Source: Pseudonocardia lacus (GTDB lineage: Bacteria > Actinomycetota > Actinomycetes > Mycobacteriales > Pseudonocardiaceae). From it: a stretch of 41,335 nt of DNA. Shown in pieces: positions 1 through 8,843 of the stretch. Position 1 is the stretch's first letter; each line of letters begins with the position of its first letter. The DNA lies in assembly GCF_018531445.1 (NCBI RefSeq), contig NZ_JAHDTH010000046.1:1-41335 (forward strand), written 5' to 3'. Made by a program: the position numbers and the translations under genes. Below the pieces are notes generated by a model that was not told the origin of the DNA, did not search any database, and saw only the letters and a program-made list of their open reading frames with translations.

Positions 1-701
1 CGGACGACCACCGGGTCGCCCTCGGCGCGGCCGACCCGTCGGTGCCATGGCTGCAGCCCGCGCCCGACGCGGCGCTGGGCGCCGACGACCCGGCGGCGGT
101 GGTCGCCGGCCGGGCGGGCGTGCGACTGGCGCTGATCGCCGCCCTGCAGCTGCTGCCCGCCCGGCAGCGGGCCGTGCTCACCCTGCGCGACGTGCTGGGG
201 TTCCGCACCGCCGAGGCCGCCGAGATCCTGGGCACGACCGAGGCCGCCGTCGACAGCGCGCTGCGCCGGGCCCGGCAGCGGCTCGCCGCGGTCGCCCCCG
301 TCGAGGACGAGCTGGCCGAGCCGGACGGGGACGTGCAGCGCGCCCTGCTCGCCGGCTACGTCGACGCCTTCACCCGGGCCGACCCGGACGCGCTGGTGGG
401 GCTGCTGCGCGCGGACGTCGAGCTGGAGATGCCGCCGATCCCCACCTGGTTCACCGGCCGGGCCGCCGTCGTCGGGTTCCTCGGGGCCCGCGTGCTGCGC
501 CACCCCGACCGGTGGCGGATGGTGCCCGTGCGGGCCAACGGCCAGCCCGCCGCCATCATGTACGAGCACGTGGGCGGCGACTGGGTGGAGCACGGCGTCA
601 CGGTGCTGACCGTGCGCGGCGACCGGATCGCCCGCATCACCGCGTTCAACGACCCGGCGCTGGTGCCCACCTTCGCCCCGTCACGCGCGCCCGGGGGGTG
701 A
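1..701 (+). CDS. ECF sigma factor with C-terminal SnoaL-like domain (5' end outside window)
   Basis: The reading frame is open to the window edge, so the N-terminus (region 2, which contacts the -10 element) is missing. The visible part begins just before a VPWLQPAPDA segment. It continues through sigma region 4: LLPARQRAVLTLRDVLGF, then a helix-turn-helix with TAEAAEILGTTEAAVDSALRRARQRL. After a short linker comes a SnoaL/NTF2-like domain (YVDAFTRADPDALVGLLRADVELEMPP and onward to the stop). This architecture matches the large ECF sigma factors with a fused SnoaL-like domain (TIGR02960-type, ECF41/ECF56-like). In those families the C-terminal domain modulates sigma activity in place of a separate anti-sigma factor. 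No anti-sigma gene follows. The first in-frame GTG visible is at 42, but it lies inside the conserved protein and is not the real start. Confidence 0.88.
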   Translation, partial: DDHRVALGAADPSVPWLQPAPDAALGADDPAAVVAGRAGVRLALIAALQLLPARQRAVLTLRDVLGFRTAEAAEILGTTEAAVDSALRRARQRLAAVAPVEDELAEPDGDVQRALLAGYVDAFTRADPDALVGLLRADVELEMPPIPTWFTGRAAVVGFLGARVLRHPDRWRMVPVRANGQPAAIMYEHVGGDWVEHGVTVLTVRGDRIARITAFNDPALVPTFAPSRAPGG

Positions 702-737
702 CCCGGTCCGCGCGGGCCCGGCTGGCATCCTCGCGGG

Positions 738-2084
738 GTGGCGAGCCTGAGCAAGGGCGCGAACCTGCCGGTCGACGCGGCGAGCGTGCGCGTCGAGCTG
801 TCCTGGGCGGCCGGGCCCGACGGGCCCGACATCGACGCGTCCGCGCTGCTGGTCGCCGCGGGCGGTGGCGTGCGCACCGACCACGACCTGGTCTTCTTCA
901 ACCAGCCGGAGCACCCGTCGGGGGCCGTGCGCTACCTCGGCGTGCCCGGCGACGCCGAGGACTCGGTGCGCGTGGAGCTGGGCCGGGTCGAGGACGACGT
1001 GGCGCGGGTCGTGATCGCCGCCTCCGTCGACGACGGCAGCTTCGCCGACGTGCGCGACCTGCGGCTGCGCGTGATCGACACCGCCGACGGGCGGGAGATC
1101 GCCGACTTCGCGATGACCTCCACGACCGAGACCGCGGTCATCGGCGGCGAGCTCTACCGGCGCGGGGACGGCTGGAAGTTCCGCGCGGTGGGGCAGGGCT
1201 ACGCCGCCGGGCTGGGCGCGCTGGTGGCCGACTTCGGGATCGCCATCGCCGAGGAGGAGGTGCCGGCGCCACCGCCCGCTCCCGCACCACCGCCACCGGC
1301 TGCACCCGCGCCACCGCCACCGCCACCGCCCGCCGAACGGCAGGCACCCGCCCCGCCACCGGTGCCGCCGCCGACCGTCCCGACCGAGGAGCCGCCGCCC
1401 CGCGTCCCGCTCGACCCGGAGTCCGTGCGCCGGCAGTCGGTGCGGGACTCGCTGGCCGCGCACGGGCTCGAGCACGTCCGCGCGCGGATCGTGCTGGTGC
1501 TCGACGCGTCGCTGTCGATGGGCTGGCTCTACGAGCACGGCGTCGTCGCGCGCCTGGTCGAGCGGGTGGCGGTCCTCGGCGAGCACCTCGGCGGCCAGGT
1601 GCAGGCCTGGACGTTCGCCGCCAAGCCCGCCCGGCTGCCCGACCTGTGGCTCGACGACCCCGGCCGGTGGAGCGCACTGCACGCCAGGGTCGGCTCGACC
1701 CGCCGCCGGCAGCGCGGGCTGCAACCGGGCCAGGTCGACATGGGGCGGGTCGGCGCCTTCAACAACGAGCCGAAGGCCATCGCCGAGATCCGCAAGACGA
1801 TCGACCGCGACCGCACCGAGGACCCCCGGCCGACCCTGGTGCTGTTCTGCTCCGACGGCGGCATCACCCGCGACGACGACATCCGCCGCCAGCTGCGCTC
1901 CGCGGCGTCGGTGCCGGCGTTCTGGCAGTTCGTCGGGCTCAGCGACGCCGACTACGGCGCGCTCCCCGACCTGGCGCGGTGGATGGACAACGTGGGGTTC
2001 TTCGCCGTCGACGACATCGACGCCGTACCCGACCCCGAGCTGTACGACCGCCTGCTCGCCGACTTCGCCGCCACCCACCGCTGA
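738..2084 (+). CDS. TerD-family domain fused to von Willebrand factor A domain
   Basis: GTG start at 738; 448 residues. Residues 1 to about 170 resemble the TerD/CABP Ca-binding fold of tellurite-resistance and stress proteins (MASLSKGANLPV, VELSWAAGPDGPDIDASALL, DLVFFNQPEHPSGAV). A Pro/Ala-rich linker of about 50 residues follows (roughly 175-225). The C-terminal half is a vWA domain with a MIDAS motif in VLVLDASLSMGW, a later conserved-type LVLFCSDGGITRDDD stretch, and an FWQFVGL segment. TerD and TerF-like vWA proteins are usually encoded together in ter operons; here both modules are in one chain. No other ter gene is nearby, so it may work alone. It is followed by a strong hairpin and a convergent coxG. 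The specific role is unknown; a metal-dependent scaffold or stress protein is the family-level guess. Confidence 0.85.
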   Translation: MASLSKGANLPVDAASVRVELSWAAGPDGPDIDASALLVAAGGGVRTDHDLVFFNQPEHPSGAVRYLGVPGDAEDSVRVELGRVEDDVARVVIAASVDDGSFADVRDLRLRVIDTADGREIADFAMTSTTETAVIGGELYRRGDGWKFRAVGQGYAAGLGALVADFGIAIAEEEVPAPPPAPAPPPPAAPAPPPPPPPAERQAPAPPPVPPPTVPTEEPPPRVPLDPESVRRQSVRDSLAAHGLEHVRARIVLVLDASLSMGWLYEHGVVARLVERVAVLGEHLGGQVQAWTFAAKPARLPDLWLDDPGRWSALHARVGSTRRRQRGLQPGQVDMGRVGAFNNEPKAIAEIRKTIDRDRTEDPRPTLVLFCSDGGITRDDDIRRQLRSAASVPAFWQFVGLSDADYGALPDLARWMDNVGFFAVDDIDAVPDPELYDRLLADFAATHR

Positions 2085-2090
2085 ACGCCG

Positions 2091-2135
2091 GGAAGGCCAC
2101 CTCCCCGGCGTCCGGCGCGGGGAAGGTGGCCTTCC
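2091..2135. terminator. Bidirectional hairpin between convergent genes
   Basis: Twelve-base perfect arms (GGAAGGCCACCT / AGGTGGCCTTCC). They extend with one bulged A into a CCCCG/CGGGG stem around a 10-base loop. The hairpin sits 6 bases after the TerD-vWA stop and 22 bases before the coxG stop, so it can serve both convergent transcripts. There is no T-run, as is common for actinobacterial hairpin terminators. The arm AAGGCCAC resembles the family A core AAAGCCAC elsewhere in the window. Confidence 0.75.
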
Positions 2136-2157
2136 TGGTGTGCGGTGAACTGGGAAC

Positions 2158-2937
2158 TCAGCTGCCGGAGCGGCTGCGCCGGATCAGGAAGATGATCAGC
2201 AGCAGCAGGCCGCCGGCGATCACCGGGGCGAGCCGCTTGAGGACCGGGGCGCCCGCGGTGTCGAGCAGGTCGATCGCGTCGATCTCGCTCTTCATCGGCC
2301 CGGACGGGCTGGCCGTCGACGCGGGCTTGGTCGCGCCGGCGGTGGTGGTCGCCGTGGTCGACGGGACGATCCCGGTGGCCGTGCCGCTGGTCGGCTTCGC
2401 GGTGCTGCTGGACGTGCCGTTCGGCGAGCCCGCGGCGGCCGGCGCGGCGCTGGACGCGCTGCCCCCGGACGCGGCCGGGGCGTCGGTGGCCTGCGGGGTC
2501 AGCTTCTCGGCCACGCAGGACGCGAACTGACCGATGATCTTGTCGGCGACGTCGGAGATGACCCCGCGGCCGAACTGCGCCGGGCGGCCGGTGATGGTCA
2601 TGTCGGTGACCATGGTGACCGCGGTCTTGTCCGGGCCGTCGGCGACCATCGAGCCGGTCACCGTCGCGCTGGCGGTGCCGTTGCCCCGGGAGTCGCGCCC
2701 GGAGGCCTCGATGATGACCTTGTGGGCCTCCTCGTCCCGGCTGACGTAGGTGCCCTTGCCCTTGTAGGTCAGCGAGATCGGGCCCAGCTTGACCTTGACC
2801 GTGCCGGTGAACGAGTCGCCCTCGTACTCGGTCAGCGTGGCCCCGGGGAAGCAGGGCGCGATGGTCTGGGGCGTGTTGAGCGCCTCCCACGCCTTCTCGA
2901 TCGGCGCCTCGATGGTGAACTTGTTCTCCAGCTGCAT
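2158..2937 (-). CDS. coxG: CoxG-like SRPBCC protein with C-terminal membrane anchor
   Basis: ATG start at 2937; 259 residues. Residues 1 to about 150 match the CO dehydrogenase subunit G (CoxG/SRPBCC) family: FTIEAPIEKAWEALNTPQTI, CFPGATLTEYEGDSFTGTVKVKLGP, and later GRPAQFGRGVISDVADK. A low-complexity Ala/Ser/Thr/Pro linker follows (about 155-230), then a hydrophobic segment (VIAGGLLLLIIFLI) and a basic tail RRSRSGS, consistent with a C-terminal membrane anchor facing the cytoplasm. In Oligotropha and mycobacteria CoxG helps recruit CO dehydrogenase to the membrane. The gene is last in the S-L-M-G order, 77 bases after coxM, with a palindromic hairpin in the gap that may set its expression apart from the catalytic subunits. 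Confidence 0.9.
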   Translation of the reverse strand: MQLENKFTIEAPIEKAWEALNTPQTIAPCFPGATLTEYEGDSFTGTVKVKLGPISLTYKGKGTYVSRDEEAHKVIIEASGRDSRGNGTASATVTGSMVADGPDKTAVTMVTDMTITGRPAQFGRGVISDVADKIIGQFASCVAEKLTPQATDAPAASGGSASSAAPAAAGSPNGTSSSTAKPTSGTATGIVPSTTATTTAGATKPASTASPSGPMKSEIDAIDLLDTAGAPVLKRLAPVIAGGLLLLIIFLIRRSRSGS

Positions 2938-2959
2938 GAGCTCTCCTCGGGTAAAAGCG

Positions 2960-2999
2960 AGCGGACGTCCGCCCCGGTGCCCCGGAGCGGACGTCCGCT
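2960..2999. repeat. Duplicated GCGGACGTCCGC palindrome forming a hairpin between coxM and coxG
   Basis: The perfect 12-base palindrome GCGGACGTCCGC occurs at 2961-2972 and again at 2987-2998. The two copies are separated by CCCGGTGCCCCGGA. Because each copy is self-complementary, the pair can also fold as a long stem (2960-2972 with 2987-2999). It lies in the only sizeable gap of the cox operon. It could be an internal attenuator, an RNA processing site or a regulator-binding site; the sequence does not decide which. Confidence 0.6.
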
Positions 3000-3014
3000 G
3001 TGCAAAGCGTCGTA

Positions 3015-3866
3015 TCAGCCCGCCGCGGCGAGCACCGCGCGGCCGGTGAGCACCCTGGCCAGGTGCTCACGGTAGTCCGCGGCGGCATCCGCGTCACTCG
3101 GAGCCGCCGTGCCCTCCGTCGCACGATCGGCTGCCGTCCGGATGGCCTCCGCACTCGCCGGTTGCCCGATCAGGGCCTGCTCCACACCCGCGGCCCGGAT
3201 CGGGGTGGTGCCCATGTTGGTCAGGCCCACCCTCGCCTCGGCGATCGTGCCGCCCTCGACGCGCACCGCGGCCGCCACCGCGCACATCGACCAGGCCTGC
3301 GCGGTGCGGTTGAACTTCTCGTAGTGGCTGCCCCAGCCGGTGTACTTCGGGAACCGGATCTCGGTGAGGATCTCGCCCTCGCCGATGGCGGTGGTGAAGT
3401 AGTCCACGAAGAACTCCGCGGCCGGCACCGTGCGGGTGCCGGTCTCGCCGGCGATCACCATCTCGGCGTCCAGCGCGAGTGCGGGCGCGCCCAGGTCGCC
3501 GGCCGGGTCGGCGTGCGCGAGCGAGCCGCCCAGCGTGCCGCGGTGGCGCACCTGGTTGTCGGCCACCGTCTCGGTCGCCTGGGCCAGCAGCGCCACGTGC
3601 TGCGTGACCAGGTCGTCGCGCAGGATGTCGTAGTAGGACGTCATCGCGCCGATGGCGATGCGGTCGCCGTCCTCGCGGATGCCGCGCAGCTCGGGGATCC
3701 CGCCGAGGTCGATGACCAGCGACGGGGCCGCCAGCCGCAGCCGCAGCACCGGCAGCAGGCTCTGCCCACCGGCGATGATCTTGGCGTCGTCGCCGCCCTC
3801 GCGCAGCGCCCGCACCGCGTCGGCGACCGACGCCGGCTTGACGTAGTCGAACTTGGCCGGGATCAC
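3015..3866 (-). CDS. coxM: FAD-binding medium subunit of molybdenum hydroxylase (CoxM/CutM-like)
   Basis: The GTG start at 3866 overlaps the coxL stop as GTGA, giving 283 residues ([21 protein letters not shown]). Family marks of the FAD-binding PCMH/CoxM fold are the flavin-binding loop [17 protein letters not shown] (about residues 34-50), the [18 protein letters not shown] motif (about 106-123) and a C-terminal CO_deh_flav_C region ([20 protein letters not shown]). The subunit passes electrons from the 2Fe-2S subunit to FAD and on to an acceptor. It is encoded downstream of coxS and coxL in one operon. The overlap implies coupled translation with coxL. The substrate of the complex is not known (see coxL). 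Confidence 0.93.
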   Translation of the reverse strand: MIPAKFDYVKPASVADAVRALREGGDDAKIIAGGQSLLPVLRLRLAAPSLVIDLGGIPELRGIREDGDRIAIGAMTSYYDILRDDLVTQHVALLAQATETVADNQVRHRGTLGGSLAHADPAGDLGAPALALDAEMVIAGETGTRTVPAAEFFVDYFTTAIGEGEILTEIRFPKYTGWGSHYEKFNRTAQAWSMCAVAAAVRVEGGTIAEARVGLTNMGTTPIRAAGVEQALIGQPASAEAIRTAADRATEGTAAPSDADAAADYREHLARVLTGRAVLAAAG

Positions 3867-6352
3867 TGGACCTCTCCCTGGGGGTTGTTCGGGTCGATGG
3901 AGCCGAGGCCGGCACCCGGCGAGTGGGTGTCCACCGGGGTCTCCTGGGTGGCGCGGCCCTGGGCCTCCTGGATGGCCCGCCACACCCGCTGCGAGGTGGT
4001 CGGCATCTCGATGTCGGTGACGCCGAACTGGCGCACCGCGTCGAGCACCGCGTTCACGATCGCCGGGGTGGAGGCGATCGTGCCGGCCTCGCCGACGCCC
4101 TTGACGCCCAGCGGGTTGGTCGTGGCCGGGGTGCTCACCACGGCCGTGTCGAAACTGGGCAGGTCGGCCGCCGAGGGCAGGGTGTAGTCGACGAACGTGC
4201 CGTTGACCAGCGTGCCCTGCTCGTCGTAGTTGGCCTCCTCGAACAGCGCCTGGGCGATGCCCTGGGCCAGCCCGCCGTGCACCTGGCCCTCGACGATCAG
4301 CGGGTTGATCACGACGCCGACGTCGTCGACGCAGACGTACTTGCGCAGGTCGACGTGGCCCGTCTCGGTGTCGATCTCGACGGCGGCCAGGTGCGTGCCG
4401 TGCGGGAAGGAGAAGTTCTCCGGGTCGTAGACCGCGTCGGCGTCCAGGCTCGGCTCCATGCCCTCGGGCAGGTCGTGGGCCATGAACGTGGCGAACGCGA
4501 TCTCCTGGATCGCCTTGCCCTTGTCGGTGCCCCGGACCGTGAACGAGCCGTTGGCGAACTCCAGGTCGTCCTCGGCGGCCTCCAGCAGGTGCGCGGCGAC
4601 CTTCTTGGCCTTGGCGATGACCTTGTCGACGGCCATGGTGATCGCCGGGCCGCCGACGGCCAGCGACCGCGACCCGTAGGTGTCCAGGCCCTTGGGCGAG
4701 ATCTGGGTGTCGCCGTGCAGGATCTCGACGTCCTCGAACGGCACGCCCAGCCGGTCGGCGACGATCTGGCTGAACGCCGTCTCGTGGCCCTGGCCGTGCG
4801 CCGACGCCCCGGTGATGACCTCGACCTTGCCGGTGGCCAGCATCCGCACGCTCGCGGCCTCCCAGCCGCCCGCGCCGTAGGACAGCGAGCCGAGCACCCG
4901 CGACGGGGCCAACCCGCACATCTCGGTGAACGTCGAGATGCCGATGCCCAGCTGGACCGGATCGCCGTTGCGGCGGCGCTCCTCCTGCTCGCGGCGCAGG
5001 CCCGCGTAGTCGAAGGTCGCCATGGCCTGGTCGGTGGCCTGCTCGTAGTTGCCCGAGTCGTAGGTGAGCCCGACGACCGTGGTGAACGGGAACTCCTCGT
5101 GCGGGATCCAGTTCTGCTGGCGCAGCTCCATCGGGTCGCGGCCGAGCTCGACGGCCAGCTCGTCCATGATCCGCTCGATGGCGAAGGTGGCCTCCGGGCG
5201 CCCGGCGCCGCGGTAGGCGTCGGTCAGCGTCTTCGTGGTGAAGACGTTGGTGCAGGTGAACTTCAGCGCCGGGATCCTGTAGATGGCGTTGAACATGAAC
5301 GCGCCCAGGATCGGCACGCCCGGCCCGACCAGGCCCAGGTAGGCGCCCATGTCGGCGAGCAGGTGCACGTCCAGGCCGGTCACCGTGCCGTCGCGCTTGG
5401 CGGTGATGGTGATGTCCTGGATCTGGTCGCGGCCGTGGTGGGCGGCCAGCAGCGACTCCGAGCGGGTCTCGGTCCACTTGACCGGCCGGCGCAGCTTCTG
5501 GGCCAGCGCGACGCAGAGCATCTCCTCGGGCAGCACGCCGATCTTGCCGCCGAAGCCGCCGCCCACGTCCGGGGCGATGACCCGGACCTTGGACTCCGGC
5601 ACGCCCATCGTGACCGTGGTCATCGTGCGCAGGATGTGCGGGATCTGGGTGGCCGCGTAGATGACCATCTGCTCGCCGGTCGGGTCGACCACGCAGGACC
5701 GCGGCTCCATGAACGCCGGGATCAGCCGCTGCTGGCGGAAGCGCCGCTTGACCACGACCGAGTCGGGGTCGGCCTCGGCGGCGGAGATCGCGTCGGCGAC
5801 GCTGCCGCCGGTGCCGGCCTCGCCGGAGTCGAACACCCAGGTGGCGTTCTCGTTGGTGCCCAGGTCGGGGTGCACGAGGGTGGCGCCCTCGGCGAGCGCG
5901 GCCTCCATGTCGAGGACCGGCTCCATCTCCTCGTAGTCGACGTCGACGAGGTCGGCGGCGTCGCGGGCCTCGGCGGCCGAGCGGGCGACCACGACGGCCA
6001 CGCCCTCGCCGGCGAAGTGCACGGTGTCCGAGGCCAGCAGCGGGCGCTGCGGGGCCTTCATGTCCGGGGTGATCGGCCAGGCGCAGGGCAGCCCGACGGA
6101 CTCGACGCCCAGGTCGGTGGCCGTGTAGACGCCGATGACGCCGGGCGAGGCCGCGGCCTCGGCCTTGTCGACGCCGAGGATCTTCGCGTGCGCCAGCGGC
6201 GAGCGGACGACGTGGACGTGCAGGGTGCCCTGCGGAGTGATGGCGTCGGTGTAGCGGGTGCGGCCGGTGATCAGGCGCGCGTCCTCCTTGCGGACGCGGG
6301 CCTTGCCGACCTCGGGGGAGGGCGTCGTGGTGGGTTCGGCGGTCGTCGTCAT
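3863..6352 (-). CDS. coxL: Molybdopterin large subunit of form II CO dehydrogenase-like hydroxylase
   Basis: ATG start at 6352; 829 residues. The N-terminal aldehyde oxidase/xanthine dehydrogenase a/b hammerhead region runs from [17 protein letters not shown]. The molybdopterin-binding half follows, with [11 protein letters not shown] and AYRGAGRPE near residue 379, and the catalytic-Glu region [10 protein letters not shown] near residue 753. The AYRGAGR loop is the form II signature; bona fide CO dehydrogenases (form I) carry AYRCSFR with the Cu-binding cysteine. The enzyme is therefore a molybdenum hydroxylase of unknown substrate, and CO oxidation should not be assumed. It sits between coxS (3-base gap) and coxM (4-base overlap). 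No maturation genes such as coxD, coxE or xdhC lie in the window. Confidence 0.93.
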   Translation of the reverse strand: MTTTAEPTTTPSPEVGKARVRKEDARLITGRTRYTDAITPQGTLHVHVVRSPLAHAKILGVDKAEAAASPGVIGVYTATDLGVESVGLPCAWPITPDMKAPQRPLLASDTVHFAGEGVAVVVARSAAEARDAADLVDVDYEEMEPVLDMEAALAEGATLVHPDLGTNENATWVFDSGEAGTGGSVADAISAAEADPDSVVVKRRFRQQRLIPAFMEPRSCVVDPTGEQMVIYAATQIPHILRTMTTVTMGVPESKVRVIAPDVGGGFGGKIGVLPEEMLCVALAQKLRRPVKWTETRSESLLAAHHGRDQIQDITITAKRDGTVTGLDVHLLADMGAYLGLVGPGVPILGAFMFNAIYRIPALKFTCTNVFTTKTLTDAYRGAGRPEATFAIERIMDELAVELGRDPMELRQQNWIPHEEFPFTTVVGLTYDSGNYEQATDQAMATFDYAGLRREQEERRRNGDPVQLGIGISTFTEMCGLAPSRVLGSLSYGAGGWEAASVRMLATGKVEVITGASAHGQGHETAFSQIVADRLGVPFEDVEILHGDTQISPKGLDTYGSRSLAVGGPAITMAVDKVIAKAKKVAAHLLEAAEDDLEFANGSFTVRGTDKGKAIQEIAFATFMAHDLPEGMEPSLDADAVYDPENFSFPHGTHLAAVEIDTETGHVDLRKYVCVDDVGVVINPLIVEGQVHGGLAQGIAQALFEEANYDEQGTLVNGTFVDYTLPSAADLPSFDTAVVSTPATTNPLGVKGVGEAGTIASTPAIVNAVLDAVRQFGVTDIEMPTTSQRVWRAIQEAQGRATQETPVDTHSPGAGLGSIDPNNPQGEVQ

Positions 6353-6355
6353 GTG

Positions 6356-6874
6356 TTAGTTGCCCCCTCCGGCGACCGACGCCGGGGTCTGCGCGTCGGC
6401 GGTGGCGCCGGGCTTCATCTTCTGGGCCGCGGACTGCACGGCCCGCACGATGTTCTGGTAGCCGGTGCAGCGGCAGAGGTTGCCCTCGATGCCCTCGCGG
6501 ACCTCGCGCTCGTCCGGGTCGGGGTTGTCGCCCAGCAGGTCGACCGCCTGCATGATCATCCCGGGCGTGCAGTAGCCGCACTGCAGGGCGTGGTGCTCGT
6601 TGAACGCCTCCTGCACCGGGTGCAGCTTGCCGTCCCTGGCCAGGCCCTCGATGGTGAGGACCTCGCCGCCGTCGGCCTGCACGGCCAGCACGGAGCAGGA
6701 CTTCACGCTCTGCCCGTTGAGGTGGACGGTGCACGCACCGCAGTTGCTGGTGTCGCAGCCGACCAGGGTGCCGGTCTTGCCGAGGCGTTCCCTCAGGTAG
6801 TGGACCAGCAATGTGCGGGGCTCGACGTCGTCGGCGTAGTTCACGCCGTCGACGGTGACCCGGACCTGTGCCAT
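6356..6874 (-). CDS. coxS: 2Fe-2S small subunit of molybdenum hydroxylase (CoxS/CutS-like)
   Basis: I chose the ATG at 6874 because GGAGAAG lies just upstream and the conserved protein begins there ([10 protein letters not shown]); a longer frame to 7024 has no family similarity. The product is 172 residues. A plant-type 2Fe-2S domain has C40, C45, C48 and C60 ([12 protein letters not shown]). The helical 2Fe-2S domain has C99, C102, C134 and C136 (CGYC, CRCTGY). All eight ligands are intact. The gene is first in the S-L-M-G operon, so the promoter should lie in 6875-7160. The C-terminal tail after residue 155 is Ala/Gly-rich and not conserved. Confidence 0.94.
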   Translation of the reverse strand: MAQVRVTVDGVNYADDVEPRTLLVHYLRERLGKTGTLVGCDTSNCGACTVHLNGQSVKSCSVLAVQADGGEVLTIEGLARDGKLHPVQEAFNEHHALQCGYCTPGMIMQAVDLLGDNPDPDEREVREGIEGNLCRCTGYQNIVRAVQSAAQKMKPGATADAQTPASVAGGGN

Positions 6875-7160
6875 CAGCTTCTCCTCGAACCGCGACGACA
6901 GCGCCGCGCTGGGCTCCCGGGGACCGTCCGGACGCGGTCGGTCGGACAACGACCTCGGCGTCCGGTGCCGACCACTCCGTTGTGGCGGCGACCACATCAC
7001 ACCGCCGATGATCGACGGGTGCAAGTGATCCGCGGGTCAGGGTGCCCCCATCGGGGAGGCACAGCTCACATGCGCCCACGGCGAGTCCGACCCCGATTCC
7101 GCGCTGGCGGAACGAATACCCGTTCGCCACCGCAGAAGCGGAGCCCTACCCCTTCTTCGA
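6875..7160. other. 286-base intergenic region upstream of coxS, downstream of mftF
   Basis: This is the longest gene-free stretch inside the minus-strand block. It must hold the promoter of the coxSLMG operon unless transcription reads through from mftF. Base composition drops locally near 7140-7180 (around CTTCTTCGATCAACTATTC), next to the mftF stop. I see no clear -35/-10 pair, no strong hairpin and no convincing small gene. Confidence 0.4.
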
Positions 7161-8681
7161 TCAACTATTCGGACTAACCCTGCGGGCGGGGCGGGGACTT
7201 CCGCGCCCGTTCGTCCCCGGCCGAGCGGATCGCTCCGAACGGCCGGACGCCCCCGATCCGACCGGACGCAGCGGCTGCACCGTGCGGTGTCGCCAGGCCC
7301 CCCACCACAGCCCCGCCCCGTAGCCGAGGTCGTCCAGCCGACGGGCCAGCACGAACCGCACCGGATCGAGTTCGGCGCGGCGCTGCGGGTCGCGGTGCCG
7401 CCACCAGTCCACGACCCCCTCGACCACCGCGATCGCCAGCACCCGGCGGCGGACCCGGCGCGAGAGCAGCGCCGCCACCACCGAGACCGGCCAGTAGTGC
7501 CGCGTCACCGCGTCCGCGGTCTGCGCGACCGTGCCCAGCGCACCCGATCCGACCAGCCGCGCGGCCGTGCGCCGCGGGCTGCCCAGCCGCTCCAGCCGCC
7601 GGGCCAGCCGCTCGGTCGCCCCGGCTCCCACCACCGCGGCGGCCAGCAGCGACCACGGCCGGGCCAGCACCACCAGCCCGGCGATCGCCGCGCCCGACGG
7701 GCTGAGCACCATCGGCGGCACCGCGCCGTGGTGGCGCAGCGCGAGCGGCGCCGCGCCGGTGCCGTAGTAGGCCTTGCGCAGCCACCACTGCGCCGGCCGC
7801 GTGCGGTGGTCGTGCGCGACCCGCGACGACGGCTCGTAGCGCAGCCGCCACCCCGCCGTGTGCAGGCGCAGCACCAGGTCGACATCCTCGGCCACGTGCA
7901 TGCCCTCGTCGAAGCCCGCGCCCGCGGCGTCGCGGCGGACCACCATCGCCGCGCTCGGCACGTACGCGACCCGGCTGCGCGGCACCACCAGCGCCGGGTC
8001 CGGCCCCAGGTCGAGCGACGAGCGCAGCGCCTCGTAGCGGCCCAACCACCCCCGCACCGGGGCCAGCGCGACGATCCGCGGCGCCGCCAGCCCGACCGCC
8101 GGATCGGCGAACGCGGCCAGCAGCGGGTCCAGCCACCCCGGCTCGGGCACCACGTCGGAGTCCAGGAACGCGACCAGCGGCGACGTCGCCGCGGCCAGCC
8201 CGGTGTTGCGGGCGGCGGCCGGCCCCCGGCTGCGGCCGTGGCGCAGCACCGACGCCCCCACCTCCGCCGCGACCGCCCCGATGGCGCCCGGATCGGCCGA
8301 CCCGTCGTCGACGACGAGCACGCGCATGCCGTCGAGCGCGGCGAGCAGCCTGCGCAGGCCGTCCACGCGGTCGCGGACCGGGACGACGACCGTCACCTCG
8401 TCGGCGACCGGCACCGCCCCCACCGGCACCTCGACCGGGTGCGCGATGCCGGCGTCGAGGAGCTTGCGCACCAGCGCCGCCGACGTCGGACCGTCCACTG
8501 TGGTCGTCCCGTCGGCGCCCACCAGCCGCGCGGCGGCCGGGGCCAGGTGCATCATCCGCGGCGGCGCCCCCCCGACCAGCACCGCGCCGCCGTCGAGGCG
8601 CAGGGCCTGCCGGTCCAGCCGCACCACGGTCCCCCGCGGCACCCGCGCCTCCCCCGGCCCCCCACCCGCCCCTCCACCCAC
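7161..8681 (-). CDS. mftF: Mycofactocin glycosyltransferase MftF
   Basis: GTG start at 8681; 506 residues. A later in-frame GTG before PRGTVVRLDRQALRL is an alternative start. The N-terminal region of about 95 residues is followed by a GT2/GT-A glycosyltransferase domain: VTVVVPVRDRVDGLRRLL, VLVVDDGSADP, AARNTGLAAATSPLVAFLDSDV (DXD-like DSD) and AEDVDLVLRLHTAGWRLRYEP. A C-terminal hydrophobic and basic region of about 200 residues completes the protein. This layout fits MftF, which adds a beta-1,4-glucan chain to premycofactocin in mycobacteria. It is on the same strand as mftABC and mftE but separated from mftE by a gene of opposite orientation (8844-10022), so it probably has its own promoter near the hairpin at 8722-8776. 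Confidence 0.9.
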   Translation of the reverse strand: MGGGAGGGPGEARVPRGTVVRLDRQALRLDGGAVLVGGAPPRMMHLAPAAARLVGADGTTTVDGPTSAALVRKLLDAGIAHPVEVPVGAVPVADEVTVVVPVRDRVDGLRRLLAALDGMRVLVVDDGSADPGAIGAVAAEVGASVLRHGRSRGPAAARNTGLAAATSPLVAFLDSDVVPEPGWLDPLLAAFADPAVGLAAPRIVALAPVRGWLGRYEALRSSLDLGPDPALVVPRSRVAYVPSAAMVVRRDAAGAGFDEGMHVAEDVDLVLRLHTAGWRLRYEPSSRVAHDHRTRPAQWWLRKAYYGTGAAPLALRHHGAVPPMVLSPSGAAIAGLVVLARPWSLLAAAVVGAGATERLARRLERLGSPRRTAARLVGSGALGTVAQTADAVTRHYWPVSVVAALLSRRVRRRVLAIAVVEGVVDWWRHRDPQRRAELDPVRFVLARRLDDLGYGAGLWWGAWRHRTVQPLRPVGSGASGRSERSARPGTNGRGSPRPARRVSPNS

Positions 8682-8721
8682 GCCCCGACCCTATGCCCGC
8701 GCCCCCACCCCGGCTCCCGTA

Positions 8722-8776
8722 GTTCAGGAAAGCCACGATGCTGCCCTCTGAGGGCAGCATCGTGGCTTTCCTGAAC
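8722..8776. repeat. Family A palindromic element, perfect 27-bp arms, divergent intergenic region
   Basis: Fifty-five bases: arms of 27 bp are exact reverse complements around a single T at 8749. Outer arms are GTTCAGGAAAGCCACG / CGTGGCTTTCCTGAAC and the inner half is ATGCTGCCCTC. Both halves are of the X type (ATGCTGCCC). It lies between the divergent starts of mftF (8681) and the phosphatase-like gene (8844). There it cannot be a shared 3' terminator, so a mobile or regulatory palindrome is the better reading. Confidence 0.9.
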
Positions 8777-8843
8777 CGGGGGCGGCCAGGAGCGAGCGCG
8801 GACGGGGGCGACGCGCGGCCCGTCCATCTGCGAGGCTGCGGGG

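Noticed and set aside
3863..6352. True (form I) carbon monoxide dehydrogenase
   Set aside because: The active-site loop is AYRGAGR, not the Cu-binding AYRCSFR. The same holds for the large subunit at 29487-31769.
6356..7024. Longer CoxS starting at 7024
   Set aside because: The extra 50 residues have no family similarity, while the ATG at 6874 has a good ribosome-binding site and matches the usual CoxS N-terminus.
8722..8776. Simple intrinsic terminator
   Set aside because: It lies between two divergent gene starts, has no T-run, and its sequence (not only its structure) is conserved in distant copies including coding ones.
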